Positions 34,977 to 44,855 are shown, counted from the stretch's first letter. The stretch: DNA of 64,000 nt from CAZBDV01 sp964490765 (GCA_964490765.1 CAZBDV010000010.1:1-64000); one strand, 5' to 3'. Made by a program: numbers and translations. The notes: generated from the letters alone by a model not told the origin.

Positions 34977-35771
34977 TTATTTCAGTAACTCGTAGCGGAT
35001 TTGCTCTCTGTTGTTGAAAACACCTTTTTCTACAAGGTAAACGAGCATAAAGAGTGCTATGGCTGCTGCGGAAGAGATCATATACATTATCAGTAATTGA
35101 TATTTTACCGATTCGATAGGAGCTACGCCACCGAGTATCTGACCGGTCATCATACCGGGAAGTTTTACGATACCTAAAACCATCAAGGCGTTGATAGTAG
35201 GAATCAGGCCAGCTTTCATCGCGCTCTTTCTGATAGCATCCAGAGCCAGGCTTTTAGGAGCACCCAGAGAGAGTTTGGCTTCCACTTCATAACGGCGTAA
35301 TCTCAGTTCGCTTCCGAAGGTATTGAGGCATATGGAGATAGCGGTCATCGTGTTGGAAATAACCATTGCACTGATAGGGATGACATACTGGGGATCATAC
35401 CAGGGCATGATCTGCAATACCACATAGAACATAAAGGCAAGTGGCAAAGCATTTCCAACGAGCATGGCACTGAGACAGCAGAAAAAGGTTTTTCCAGGCC
35501 GAAAATCTATCCGCTTGTAACTGTCGTAAGTAGCAAAAGCTATCATGACTATCAGCATCAGCACTGTAAAGTACCAGAGTTGCATGTCGAAGATCCAGCT
35601 GAGGATGTAACCCATGATAGTTAGCTGGGCAAAAGACCTTATTGTTCCAATAATCACATTTCCTGTGATCCCGAGTTTGTTGATCAGCCCTATAATGGCT
35701 ACAATCAGCATCAAACCGAGTGATATCAGCACTGAGGTGTTAGATATTACAATATAATCACTCATATTCAC
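34977..35771 (-). CDS. fetB: FetB-like ABC permease (UPF0014)
   Basis: The 264-residue membrane protein has about seven helices and matches UPF0014: GTIRSFAQLTIMGYIL, the FYVVLQIMPWYDPQYVIPISAM segment, and AIRKSAMKAGLIPTINALMVLGIVKLPGMMTGQIL, which is the family hallmark. With FetA it forms an ABC transporter linked to iron export in E. coli. The start is GTG at 35771 or ATG at 35765, inside the end of the ATPase gene, so the two are coupled. The gene is convergent with the GNA1162 gene at 9 bp. Confidence 0.9.
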   Translation of the reverse strand: MNMSDYIVISNTSVLISLGLMLIVAIIGLINKLGITGNVIIGTIRSFAQLTIMGYILSWIFDMQLWYFTVLMLIVMIAFATYDSYKRIDFRPGKTFFCCLSAMLVGNALPLAFMFYVVLQIMPWYDPQYVIPISAMVISNTMTAISICLNTFGSELRLRRYEVEAKLSLGAPKSLALDAIRKSAMKAGLIPTINALMVLGIVKLPGMMTGQILGGVAPIESVKYQLLIMYMISSAAAIALFMLVYLVEKGVFNNREQIRYELLK

Positions 35772-36471
35772 CTGCCATGAATTTTCTGATTATCTCATTA
35801 TTGTTCTCTTTAATTGTAGCAGGACTACCCTCCAGTAGTATGTTACCCTGCCAGATAAAGAATATCCTGTCTGATATCTGCATCGCATCATTCATATTAT
35901 GACTGACCATTATGACCGTCTTTTCAAAATCTGTTTTCAAGCTCCTGGTGAGTTTCAGGACACGATTAGCCCGTTGTGGGTCGAGGGCAGAGACCGGTTC
36001 GTCTAAGAGAATAACCTGTGGGTCGAGCAGTAGCGATCTGATGATACAAATGCGCTGCTGTTCACCAAGAGAGAGTTCATTACCGGTTTTTTCCAGATAC
36101 TCTACCGGGATATCGACACTCTTCAAGACTTCAGTGATCTCTTCCCGATCTAACTTCTGCTTTCTCAATTTGAGGCCGAAAGTTAGGTTATCGTAAACCG
36201 TCCCTTCAAAGAGGGTAGGCTTCTGAAAGATCATCCCGACCTTATCCCGGATCTCTCGCGGGTGCAGTTCGGTGTGAGAACGATCATCATAGTAGATCTT
36301 ACCGGCTCGAGGGTCTTCCAGAGCGGCAATTAACCTGAGAAGGGTTGACTTGCCACTACCGGAAGGACCTATCACCGTATTTATCGAATTGGTGGGAAAA
36401 CTGACATCGAAATCACTTAGCACAGTGTTCTCTCCGTAAGCAGCTTCCAGTTTTTCACATCTTATCTTCAT
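35758..36471 (-). CDS. fetA: FetA-like ABC ATPase
   Basis: This ABC ATPase has 237 residues from the ATG at 36471, which AGGAG at 36480-36484 selects (the frame stays open to 36492). Walker A is GPSGSGKST, the Q-loop is FQKPTLFEGTVYDNL, the signature is LSLGEQQR and Walker B is VILLDEPVSALD. The neighbouring UPF0014 permease fits the FetAB iron exporter. The overlap with fetB is at least 8 bp. Confidence 0.9.
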   Translation of the reverse strand: MKIRCEKLEAAYGENTVLSDFDVSFPTNSINTVIGPSGSGKSTLLRLIAALEDPRAGKIYYDDRSHTELHPREIRDKVGMIFQKPTLFEGTVYDNLTFGLKLRKQKLDREEITEVLKSVDIPVEYLEKTGNELSLGEQQRICIIRSLLLDPQVILLDEPVSALDPQRANRVLKLTRSLKTDFEKTVIMVSHNMNDAMQISDRIFFIWQGNILLEGSPATIKENNNEIIRKFMAGEYE

Positions 36472-36567
36472 TAACATAACTCCTGAACACAACTCAATCT
36501 ATTCGGCTCAGAGTAATCTCTGATGGCTCTTTTCTTGTCGGCTATAGCAGAGTGAAATTAAATAGTG

Positions 36568-38325
36568 CTATCTCGCCTGATAATGCTCCTGGATGAAATG
36601 ATGATATTCAGGATAATCCTGCATTATCTTTTTATGGTCACCCTTGGCAATCATATAGCCACTGTCAAGAAAGATAACATTATCGACATATCTCAGGGTT
36701 GATAGTCGATGAGAGACTATGAAGCATGTTATATCACCAAATCTGTTTGATATGTCATTCCAGAGATTTTCTTCATTGTCAGCATCGAGGCTGGCTGTTA
36801 TATCATCGAAGATCAAGATTTCCGGTTCTCTAATCAGAGCTCTGGCGATAGCGAGCCGCTGTTTCTGCCCACCGGACAGGGTCAGACCCCTCTGTCCAAC
36901 CATGGTATCATCCCGTTCCGTGAAACTTGCGATCTCCTTATCCATCTGAACAATATCGAGAACAGAACGGTAGAATTCCTCCGAAACACTTTCTCTGCCG
37001 AAATGGACATTATCCTTAATACTACCTGAGAATAGTATCGGTTCTTGCGGTACATATCCGATCTTATCCCTGAATCGTGGGAGATCTATATCCTCCAGCG
37101 GAATACCGTTGATCTTAATATTACCGCTCTGTGGTTTGAGGAAACCGGTAAGAAGACCCAGGATTGTACTCTTTCCGGATCCTACAGGGCCGATAATGAT
37201 TACCCGTTCTCCTCTGTTGATGTGGAAGGAGACATTATTCAGTATATTCAATTCCTGTTTTATGTATGAGAAGCAGACATTCACAAAAGTAATCGATTCA
37301 ACACGATCAATGATCTGCTTATCTTTTTTCGTCTCCTTCGGTTCCGGGAATTCTCTAATCTCTTCCAGACGATCTATATTGACAAATGCCTGTTTCCCGG
37401 AAACAAACAACTGCGGTAGATCAAGGATAGGAAAGATGATCATTGCCAGATAGGTATAGAAGGCAAAGAACGTTCCGATGGTTATCTGGTGACGGACGAC
37501 CATTAGGCCACCGAATACTATCACTGCAATTTGCCCAAAATAATCTACATATTCATATATCATTCTGAGTCTCGTATTGAGTGTAACGAGACGCATTTCT
37601 GTCTGATACCTGTTACCTAAAGCCCTGTCGAAGAACCTTCTGTACTTATCTTCACAAACAAAGGCCTTGATAATCTTTATTCCCGAAAAGCTCATCTCCA
37701 GCTGGTTATTTATCTCACTTACAGCCTCCTGGTTATTCTTGAATGAGCTGTGGAGCTTATTGGCCGTAAAGTAGAAGATAACCATCATAACGGGCAGTGG
37801 TGCGAGAGTCAGTAGTGTCAATTGCGGATTGAGAAGAAACATGGCAATGACACAGAACAGTATCTTACTGAATGACTCTACTGCTCTGAATATACCCGAA
37901 CACATAAACCAGGCTATCTTGGGCCAGTCGGTAATATCGCTGGTTAATCTCGTTACCAGGTCTCCGGTTCTGAATTTGTTGAAGAACTTATAATCCTTCT
38001 TCAGAATGAAGGAGAAATACTTGTTACGCAATGTATACTCAAATGTCAGATTCATCAAAGCCCGGAAACCGGGATAGGTGGCTGCCATAAGTCTGACCAG
38101 TCCGATAATTACAAATATCCAGATGATTTTCTGCATCTCGGGTGTAATACCGGTTAACTCGGCAGGGTCAGCCAGATTGCTCTGAAGTGTATCGAGCAAT
38201 TGTTTGATTATATAGGGATAGATCACCGTTACAGCTGCTGACAGCAGTGTTAGAAACAACAGCAGAACTATGAAGAACGGGTGTTGTTTCCATTCCCTGG
38301 CTAACCACTTGATATGTTTAGACAT
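36568..38325 (-). CDS. ABC exporter half-transporter, degenerate Walker B
   Basis: The 585-residue protein joins six membrane helices to an ABC domain. Walker A is GPVGSGKST near 385, the signature LSGGQ is canonical (GLTLSGGQKQRLAIARAL), but after Walker B the catalytic Glu is replaced by Asp (LIFDDITASLD). The partner gene at 38406 has a normal Glu and an altered signature, so the two should form a heterodimeric exporter with one active ATP site, as in TM287/288 or BmrCD. The substrate is unknown: drugs, lipids or peptides are possible. GAGGAG precedes the ATG. Confidence 0.92.
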   Translation of the reverse strand: MSKHIKWLAREWKQHPFFIVLLLFLTLLSAAVTVIYPYIIKQLLDTLQSNLADPAELTGITPEMQKIIWIFVIIGLVRLMAATYPGFRALMNLTFEYTLRNKYFSFILKKDYKFFNKFRTGDLVTRLTSDITDWPKIAWFMCSGIFRAVESFSKILFCVIAMFLLNPQLTLLTLAPLPVMMVIFYFTANKLHSSFKNNQEAVSEINNQLEMSFSGIKIIKAFVCEDKYRRFFDRALGNRYQTEMRLVTLNTRLRMIYEYVDYFGQIAVIVFGGLMVVRHQITIGTFFAFYTYLAMIIFPILDLPQLFVSGKQAFVNIDRLEEIREFPEPKETKKDKQIIDRVESITFVNVCFSYIKQELNILNNVSFHINRGERVIIIGPVGSGKSTILGLLTGFLKPQSGNIKINGIPLEDIDLPRFRDKIGYVPQEPILFSGSIKDNVHFGRESVSEEFYRSVLDIVQMDKEIASFTERDDTMVGQRGLTLSGGQKQRLAIARALIREPEILIFDDITASLDADNEENLWNDISNRFGDITCFIVSHRLSTLRYVDNVIFLDSGYMIAKGDHKKIMQDYPEYHHFIQEHYQAR

Positions 38326-38405
38326 TTTCTCCTCTTTTCGATTTCATACTACAGGGTTAAGTTATAGATAATTCACAATTTTCTACTAACGAATTCTTCT
38401 CTTGC

Positions 38406-40178
38406 TTATCCTGCTTCTTCCTGATGCAGGAATTGTAACTCTACCAGTTTCTTGTATTCAGGTGAACTTTTGAGCAACTCATTATGAGTTCCCTGGCCTA
38501 TTATCCTTCCATTCTGAAAGAGTAGTATCTTGTCTGCATTGATAACAGATGAGAGTCGATGTGCTACTATCAGAGCCGTCTTATCCTGCAGGACAGTCTC
38601 TATTGCCTGCTGTATCCTCGCCTCGGTTCGAATATCTATTGAGGCTGTTGCTTCATCGAGAATAACAAGTTCGGGTGAAAAGACGATCGCTCTGGCAAAG
38701 CTGAGCAGTTGTTTCTCTCCAACCGAGATGTTCTGGCCTCGCTCCTGAATCTCGGCATCGAGTCCAGACTCCTGCCGGTTGAGGAAATCCCTGGCTTCAA
38801 CGAGCTGTAATGCTCTTTCTATAGATTCCTCCGAGATATCGTCATTGTAGATTCGAATGTTCTCTTTAATATCTCCAGGGAAGAGGTAGATATCCTGTAA
38901 AACAAGCCCGATCTTCTTACGCCAGCTCTTTGTATTGACCTCATTCAGGTTCACTCCGTCTATGTAGATACCACCTCTTGTAACCCGGTAGAAATCACAG
39001 AGCAGACTGACAGTAGTGGTCTTTCCACTTCCGGAGGAACCGACGAGTGCTACCTTCTCACCTTTCCTGATACTGAAATTTATGCCCTTCAGTACCCATT
39101 CATCTTCTTTATACTGGAACCAGACATCACGAAAATCTATCCGATCAAGGAATGAGGCCTGTTTTGTTTTCTGCAGTCCGTATGTCTCATGTTTCAAAGC
39201 GAGGATCCCGAAAATCCTCTGTAATGAAGCAAAAGCACGCTGGATCTGGTTGATGTTTTCTGATATCATTAGAAGTGGCCAGAAGATACGCTGGGAGTAC
39301 TGTATAAAGACTATCAGAGTTCCTATAGTAACTACTCCGACTAGTATCTGCGGAACCATCAGGTAAATCAGGAGAACAACTATCACAGTCTCGAGCAGGA
39401 AACCGTAGAAACCCCAGAAACCGTACTCCATGAACATAGCCCGGGAATCTACATTACGCTTCTCCTTACCCTTGTCATCGAGCATTCTCATTACCTTCTC
39501 ATGCCTGTTAAAGAGCTGTACTATAGATATTCCCTGTATGTATTCAGTCAGAATTCCTGTTATATCGGCATTCAGTTCCCTTACTCTTCTGAAGAATCTG
39601 CTCAGATAGCGGGCCACGAAAAAGACGCTGACAACTATAACTGTGATAGGTATGAGTAGTATCAGAGTCACATTCCAGTGACGGATGAACATCACAACTA
39701 CCATACCGGAGAAGAAGAGCAGATTACCAAGAATCATTACAGACAGGTCGGAAAATAACTGTCTGACATTCTCACAGTCACTCTCAACCCGGGCAATGAG
39801 TTCTCCTACCGGATTATTATCGAAATAACCTACCGGTAGTTGCAGAAAATGGTCAAAGACCTGATACTTGAGCCCGGTAATGATCTTGATACCCATTTTA
39901 GCTAACAGAATAACCTGGAAATATGTCAGAATACCGGAAGTGAAGATTACTCCAACAAAAAGTCCGGCATATAAATAGAGCTGTGATACATCCATTGCCG
40001 GAACTATATAGTCGAGGATATGAGCTATTATCAAGGGATCAAGCAAGCGGAGTATGGAGGTCACGACCATCATCGATAACCCTGATATAAAGAGCCACTT
40101 CTCTTTCCAGATATAGGGAAACAATAGTTTCACCAGCTTTAAATCAAATTTTTTTGTTCTTCTCTTCACTCTCATCAT
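38406..40178 (-). CDS. ABC exporter half-transporter, altered signature motif
   Basis: This 590-residue partner of the preceding entry has six membrane helices and an ABC domain with Walker A GSSGSGKTT, Walker B VILDEATASID with the catalytic Glu intact, and a signature that reads ISVGEKQ instead of LSGGQ. Together the pair gives one complete ATP site (this Walker A/B with the partner's LSGGQ) and one degenerate site. The two genes are 80 bases apart in the same direction. The start is MMR with GAGAGAA upstream. The N-terminus is very basic (MMRVKRRTKKF). Confidence 0.92.
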   Translation of the reverse strand: MMRVKRRTKKFDLKLVKLLFPYIWKEKWLFISGLSMMVVTSILRLLDPLIIAHILDYIVPAMDVSQLYLYAGLFVGVIFTSGILTYFQVILLAKMGIKIITGLKYQVFDHFLQLPVGYFDNNPVGELIARVESDCENVRQLFSDLSVMILGNLLFFSGMVVVMFIRHWNVTLILLIPITVIVVSVFFVARYLSRFFRRVRELNADITGILTEYIQGISIVQLFNRHEKVMRMLDDKGKEKRNVDSRAMFMEYGFWGFYGFLLETVIVVLLIYLMVPQILVGVVTIGTLIVFIQYSQRIFWPLLMISENINQIQRAFASLQRIFGILALKHETYGLQKTKQASFLDRIDFRDVWFQYKEDEWVLKGINFSIRKGEKVALVGSSGSGKTTTVSLLCDFYRVTRGGIYIDGVNLNEVNTKSWRKKIGLVLQDIYLFPGDIKENIRIYNDDISEESIERALQLVEARDFLNRQESGLDAEIQERGQNISVGEKQLLSFARAIVFSPELVILDEATASIDIRTEARIQQAIETVLQDKTALIVAHRLSSVINADKILLFQNGRIIGQGTHNELLKSSPEYKKLVELQFLHQEEAG

Positions 40179-40202
40179 TTCTCTCTATTCCAATAATTGT
40201 GC

Positions 40203-40237
40203 AAAAAAAAACGCCGCAGGATAGTTCCCGCGGCGTT
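40203..40237 (-). terminator. Rho-independent terminator (minus strand)
   Basis: Read on the minus strand, AACGCCGC pairs with GCGGCGTT around a 12-base loop and is followed by a run of eight or more T (the A run at 40203-40210). It lies 187 bases after the MscS gene and before the ABC exporter gene, so it ends the MscS transcript. Confidence 0.88.
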
Positions 40238-40259
40238 ATGTTAAGCTCTATTATTTGAG

Positions 40260-40343
40260 TCAATTTGCGATGGGACACCTATCACTGTAATCTAGTTTGC
40301 TGCTGCTATTCACCAGTAGCATTAACATTATCATCCTTAACAT
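40260..40343 (-). CDS. Possible 27-residue peptide between MscS and its terminator
   Basis: An open frame of 27 codons begins with ATG at 40343 and has AAAGGAG nine bases upstream. The peptide starts with a hydrophobic MLRMIMLMLLV and ends polar (YSDRCPIAN). It lies between the mechanosensitive-channel gene and the terminator. An overlapping frame of about 35 codons without an obvious start also has protein-like composition (ending VKDDNVNATGE), so the region may be a small gene, a leader or the remains of a longer gene. Conservation is needed to decide. Confidence 0.3.
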   Translation of the reverse strand: MLRMIMLMLLVNSSSKLDYSDRCPIAN

Positions 40344-40423
40344 CGCTCGTAACTCCTTTGTAAATATACTTGATGACAGAAAAAATTTCCCCGTTTGATT
40401 TGTCAAACTTTTTCTACTAGTTA

Positions 40424-41230
40424 TTATTTATTCTGTAAATGAACATCCATTTGTGGGAAGGGAATACTGATTCCGTTCTTGTCGAATTCCTCTTTCACCT
40501 GCTCGGTAACATCAAAGAAAACAGTCCAGTAATTCGGTGTATCTGTCCAGCATCTGGACGTAAAGTTGATAGAGCTGTCAGCCAGTTCTCCTAAACGGAT
40601 AAAAGGTTCGGGATCTTTATGGACCATTTCGTGTTTATCCATCACTCCTCTTATGATCTCTTTAACCTTCTTGATGTCAGAATCGTAACTAACACCGAAT
40701 TTGAAATCCACCCTCCTCTTTCCTTCTGTTGTGTAATTTGTTATTACACCACTCATAATCTGAGAGTTCGGTACAATTATTGTCTTATTATCGAATGATT
40801 TGAATGTAGTTGTAAACATGGTAATATTATTAACTGCACCCATTATTCCTGCAGCTTCGACGGCATCACCTACCCTGAACGGTTTGAAAAGTATCAGTAG
40901 AAGGCCGGCTGCAAAGTTCGATAATGTTCCCTGTAGAGCAAAGCCGATAGCCAGCCCGGCAGCACCAATAATAGCAATGAATGACGTTGTCTCTATTCCG
41001 ATCTGCGATAGTGCAGCCATGATAACGAAGATCCATAAGACCGCATTTATCAAAGACGCTGTAAAAGAGATTATAGCCTTCTCAATAAGCCGTTTACCCA
41101 TTATCTTTACGATGATATTTCTGACTATTTTTATAACGAACCGACCAATAATGATTATCGCAATTGCGGCAATAATCCTGATTCCGAAAGTAGCACCCCA
41201 CTCATAAAATTTCGGTAATAGTTCTTCCAT
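40424..41230 (-). CDS. MscS-type mechanosensitive channel (YggB-like)
   Basis: The 268-residue channel has three N-terminal helices. The pore helix is IGAAGLAIGFALQGTLSNFA near residues 90-110, and FRVGDAVEAAGIMGAV starts the beta domain. The C-terminal part ends GISIPFPQMDVHL, like E. coli MscS. It is shorter at the N-terminus than the other MscS protein of this window (13743-14609) and only loosely like it. It has no DUF432 partner. A TTTGAC box and about 250 bases of AT-rich sequence precede it. Confidence 0.93.
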   Translation of the reverse strand: MEELLPKFYEWGATFGIRIIAAIAIIIIGRFVIKIVRNIIVKIMGKRLIEKAIISFTASLINAVLWIFVIMAALSQIGIETTSFIAIIGAAGLAIGFALQGTLSNFAAGLLLILFKPFRVGDAVEAAGIMGAVNNITMFTTTFKSFDNKTIIVPNSQIMSGVITNYTTEGKRRVDFKFGVSYDSDIKKVKEIIRGVMDKHEMVHKDPEPFIRLGELADSSINFTSRCWTDTPNYWTVFFDVTEQVKEEFDKNGISIPFPQMDVHLQNK

Positions 41231-41424
41231 GTCAAACTCCTCAATATTATTAGTTACAAAATAACTGTCTTCCTTTTATTAGTTTCTGACATTACTGTCA
41301 AGAAATTAAGCAAACATTACGGTTTATAAGTATCGTTAGAATTGTTGCTTACACCGAAAGAAGCAACTCTATATCACCACAATTAGGAAAAACGATTACA
41401 GACAACTGCTCAAAGCTATTTTTC

Positions 41425-41453
41425 TTGACTCGGAATCATAGAGTTACTATGTT
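41425..41453 (+). promoter_or_regulatory. Probable sigma-70-type promoter of the DUF3078 gene
   Basis: TTGACT (41425-41430) and TATGTT (41448-41453) are 17 bases apart, and AGGAGGAG follows just before the ATG at 41481. Confidence 0.55.
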
Positions 41454-41480
41454 ATAGATACGAAAAAAAGAGGAGGAGTT

Positions 41481-42359
41481 ATGAAATCCTTATTTGCAAT
41501 TGTTTTAGTCACACTGATAACCCTGTCTGGCTCGCTGATGGCAGAGCCCTGGAAGATCACCTCAGATGCCAGTTTATCTTTTAATCAGAGTTCGTACAGT
41601 GATAACTGGGCTGGAACTGAATTGGGAACAATATCCTGGACTGCCAAATCCAATACAACAGCTGAGAAGCAGTTATCAGAAATTTTACGTAATACGACAT
41701 CTTTGAAATTATCTTATGGTCAGACCCATCAACAGAAGACGAGAATAGATTCCGAGACAGGTGAAGAGGAGAAGCACTGGGGTAAACCGGAAAAATCAAC
41801 CGATAAGATAGATCTGGAATCGCTGTTCAGGTTTACACTTCACGGTTATGTTGACCCCTTCTTTGCTGCTCGTTGGGAGAGTCAATTTCTAGATTTACGC
41901 TATGAGGACGAGACATATATCATTAACCCCCATCGTTTTACGGAATCTGCCGGTATTATGAGAAATTTCATAATGGAACCGAATCACACGTTAACAGCCA
42001 GATTGGGTGCTGCCTTCAGACAGTATATGGACCGTAATGAAGAGGTTCGTCTCGTAGAGACCATGTATGACGGTGGTATTGAATTCATCGCAGAGTATAT
42101 GAAGAGATTCCTACCACAGGATATTTTTTATAACAGCAGATTACAGGTGTATCAGGCATTATTCAACTCTGAGGAGGATGAACTTGTAGAAGATCACTGG
42201 AAACGTGTGGATGTAAAATGGGAAAATACTCTATCTACTCGAATCTGGTCAATAATCAATGCCTCACTCTTTTTTGAGACAGTATATGAAAGAGAAGAAC
42301 ATAAGAATCCACAATTTCGCCAGACACTTGGTCTGGGTATATTCTTTCAACTATATTAA
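41481..42359 (+). CDS. DUF3078-type outer-membrane protein
   Basis: The 292-residue protein has a signal peptide (LFAIVLVTLITLSGSLMA) and then a beta-strand-rich body that matches DUF3078: WKITSDASLSFNQSSYSDNW at the start of the mature part, SLKLSYGQT, KSTDKIDLESLFRFTLHGYV-like strands and a final LGLGIFFQLY that ends in an aromatic residue, as barrel proteins do. It is likely to sit in the outer membrane. The function of the family is unknown. AGGAGGAG precedes the ATG, and a strong terminator follows. Confidence 0.85.
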   Translation: MKSLFAIVLVTLITLSGSLMAEPWKITSDASLSFNQSSYSDNWAGTELGTISWTAKSNTTAEKQLSEILRNTTSLKLSYGQTHQQKTRIDSETGEEEKHWGKPEKSTDKIDLESLFRFTLHGYVDPFFAARWESQFLDLRYEDETYIINPHRFTESAGIMRNFIMEPNHTLTARLGAAFRQYMDRNEEVRLVETMYDGGIEFIAEYMKRFLPQDIFYNSRLQVYQALFNSEEDELVEDHWKRVDVKWENTLSTRIWSIINASLFFETVYEREEHKNPQFRQTLGLGIFFQLY

Positions 42360-42390
42360 TAGTTCTGTGATAACAGAGTGATAAAGAGAG

Positions 42391-42419
42391 CGGCGGATTG
42401 TTATCCGCCGTTTTTTTTT
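42391..42419 (+). terminator. Rho-independent terminator
   Basis: CGGCGGAT and ATCCGCCG pair around the loop TGTT and are followed by nine T. This ends the DUF3078 transcript. Confidence 0.95.
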
Positions 42420-42590
42420 AACAAGAATTTCCAACAGGTTCCACTCTATATTTTATTGACAAAGAGTTAAAGACATATAGCATTGCATAACAACAGTGAA
42501 AGTGAAAGCGGTTACAGAGAAAGCAGCTAACAGGGTTGTCTGAAGTACTTGGAATAAGCACTTGGAATAACAATAAGAGGAGGTAACAAT

Positions 42591-44855
42591 ATGTCAGGTA
42601 TAAGAGGTATCTTTACCGGTTTGTTAGTCTTAGGATTTTTCGCCATGGTCTCTCCAATCTTTTCTCAGAGTCTGGAGATAGAGGGCTGGGGGAGAGATAA
42701 TTATGGCCAGATTACAGATATACCAGATGGGTCCGATTTTGTTTCGATAGCCTCGGGAGGAGATCATAGTGTGGCTATCAGACAGGACGGCAGCCTGGTG
42801 GCCTGGGGGTATAATGTCTATGGTGAATGTAATGTACCTGCAGGTTTCGATTATGTAAAGGTCTCGGTAGGAAGAAACCACAGCATAGCGTTAAAAGAGG
42901 ATAACACTATAGTTGCCTGGGGTAGAGATTGGAATGACGTACTGGCAGTGCCTGCCGGCAATGACTTTGTTGATATTTCGGCCGGTTATCAGCACAATCT
43001 TGCTCTGAGAGATGACGGTAGTATCGTGGGCTGGGGCAATAACAATTATGGCCAGGTCACTGTTCCTTTCGGGAATGATTATGTAGCGGTAGAGGCTGGT
43101 GGATATCACAGTGTAGCACTCCGTGAGAATGGGACTATTACCGCCTGGGGAAGGAACTGGCATAATGTTTTGAATGTTCCTGCCGGTAATGATTTTGTCG
43201 CTATCAGTGCCGGTTATTATCAGAGCATGGCTTTGAGGGAGAATGGTACAGTAGTAGTCTGGGGAAGTGACGAAGATGACCAGGTAAGTCATACACCAAC
43301 AACTTCCGATTTTGTTGCTGTATCTGCTACAGGTAATGCTCACTGTATAGCATTAAGAGAGGATGGCAGTGTTATAGCCTGGGGTGCAGGAGAAGAGGGT
43401 GAAGATGGCTTATGGGATCATGGACAGAGTATCTATCCCGATGGGAATGATTTTGTTGCCATTGCTGCTGGCAGATTACACAGCCTTGCACTCGTAATGA
43501 CCGAGCCCCCTTCCGAATACACCCTTACTATTGGAGTTGAGGGAAACGGAACAACCGATCCTGAACCGGGAGAGTATGACTATGATGTCGGTACTGAAGT
43601 TTTAATCACAGCATACGCTCAAGAAGGATGGGAGTTTGACAGATGGGTGATCAATGGCGACGATGTTTTTGAAAATCCCCATACTTTGATAATGAATTCC
43701 AACATAACAGCAATAGCCCACTTTGTTCCTGCTGAATATAGCCTTGTAATCGAGGTTGAAGGTGAGGGCACAACAGATCCGGAACCGGGTGAATACTTCT
43801 ACATGGCGGGAGAAGAGGTTGAAGTAACAGCAATCGCTGATGAGTACTGGTATTTCTGGATGTGGGTTATCGATGATGATTCTTTCTTCGAAAATCCTCA
43901 TACAGTGCTAATAGATGATGATGTTACTATAGTAGCGCACTTTTTACCTTTACCACCTCCACAGAATCTCTTTGCACTGGCAGGAGATGGCGTTGTCTGG
44001 TTGGAATGGGAATATCCCGACCTACCTGTCGATTTGCACTGTAATTCCACGCCTATCGCAGTGGAGCAAACATACAAACGGGAGTTAGCAGAAAGGCAAG
44101 ATTTTCAGGGCTTCAATCTCTACCGGGATGGTGTGCAGTTGAATACGGAACTTTTGACAGAAAACGAATACGAAGATTCTGGTCTCGAGAATGGAGTTAC
44201 TTATCTCTATTATGTAACAGCAGTTTATGCAGAGGGTGAGTCAGCCCAGTCCAATGAAGTGGAAGCCACTCCGGAAGAGTTGCTTCTTCCTCCTCCGACA
44301 GGTTTGGAAGTGGAAATGTTAGAAGATACTGTGACCCTGTCCTGGATAGAACCTGATCATGGTGATCTAATCTTGACCGGGTATAATGCCTATCGTGACG
44401 ATGTCATGATCAACTCTGAACTGATTGAGGAGACAAATTTCCCGGATACAAATTTCATTCCGGAACCAGGTGTTATCTATGAATACTATGTAACAGCCGT
44501 TTATCTCGATGGAGAGTCTGATCCTTCTGAGGTAGTGGAGTTTATGATAACCGGTTTGGAAGATGATCTGGTTTCTGCAAGAACAGCCCTTCTGGGAAAT
44601 TATCCCAATCCCTTCAATCCCCGGACAGCTATCTCTTTCAGTCTTGCTGAACCTGGACCTGTCAGGATAGAGATCTTCAACAGCAGAGGTCAAAAGTTAA
44701 GAGAGCTGGTAGATAGTTATTACGATAGTGGTGAGTACAGTATAATCTGGGATGGGACAGGCGATAACAACCAGCAGGTTGGTAGTGGCATCTATATCTA
44801 CAGAATGATCAGTAATAATTATCAGGAAACCCGTAAAATGATAATGTTGAAATAG
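42591..44855 (+). CDS. Secreted RCC1-repeat protein with InlB-type repeats and sorting domain
   Basis: The 754-residue protein has a signal peptide and about six to seven RCC1 repeats (residues 25-305, units such as FVSIASGGDHSVAIRQDGSL with VAWGYN). These are followed by two divergent InlB B-type repeats (GVEGNGTTDPEPGEYDYDVG and the same motif again as EVEGEGTTDPEPGEYFYMAG), two fibronectin-like domains and the C-terminal sorting domain (NYPNPFNPRT, NSRGQK, SGIYIYRM, KMIMLK). RCC1 repeats build a seven-bladed propeller, here without the loops of the eukaryotic exchange factor, so a binding role at the cell surface is likely. GGAGG precedes the ATG. Confidence 0.9.
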   Translation: MSGIRGIFTGLLVLGFFAMVSPIFSQSLEIEGWGRDNYGQITDIPDGSDFVSIASGGDHSVAIRQDGSLVAWGYNVYGECNVPAGFDYVKVSVGRNHSIALKEDNTIVAWGRDWNDVLAVPAGNDFVDISAGYQHNLALRDDGSIVGWGNNNYGQVTVPFGNDYVAVEAGGYHSVALRENGTITAWGRNWHNVLNVPAGNDFVAISAGYYQSMALRENGTVVVWGSDEDDQVSHTPTTSDFVAVSATGNAHCIALREDGSVIAWGAGEEGEDGLWDHGQSIYPDGNDFVAIAAGRLHSLALVMTEPPSEYTLTIGVEGNGTTDPEPGEYDYDVGTEVLITAYAQEGWEFDRWVINGDDVFENPHTLIMNSNITAIAHFVPAEYSLVIEVEGEGTTDPEPGEYFYMAGEEVEVTAIADEYWYFWMWVIDDDSFFENPHTVLIDDDVTIVAHFLPLPPPQNLFALAGDGVVWLEWEYPDLPVDLHCNSTPIAVEQTYKRELAERQDFQGFNLYRDGVQLNTELLTENEYEDSGLENGVTYLYYVTAVYAEGESAQSNEVEATPEELLLPPPTGLEVEMLEDTVTLSWIEPDHGDLILTGYNAYRDDVMINSELIEETNFPDTNFIPEPGVIYEYYVTAVYLDGESDPSEVVEFMITGLEDDLVSARTALLGNYPNPFNPRTAISFSLAEPGPVRIEIFNSRGQKLRELVDSYYDSGEYSIIWDGTGDNNQQVGSGIYIYRMISNNYQETRKMIMLK

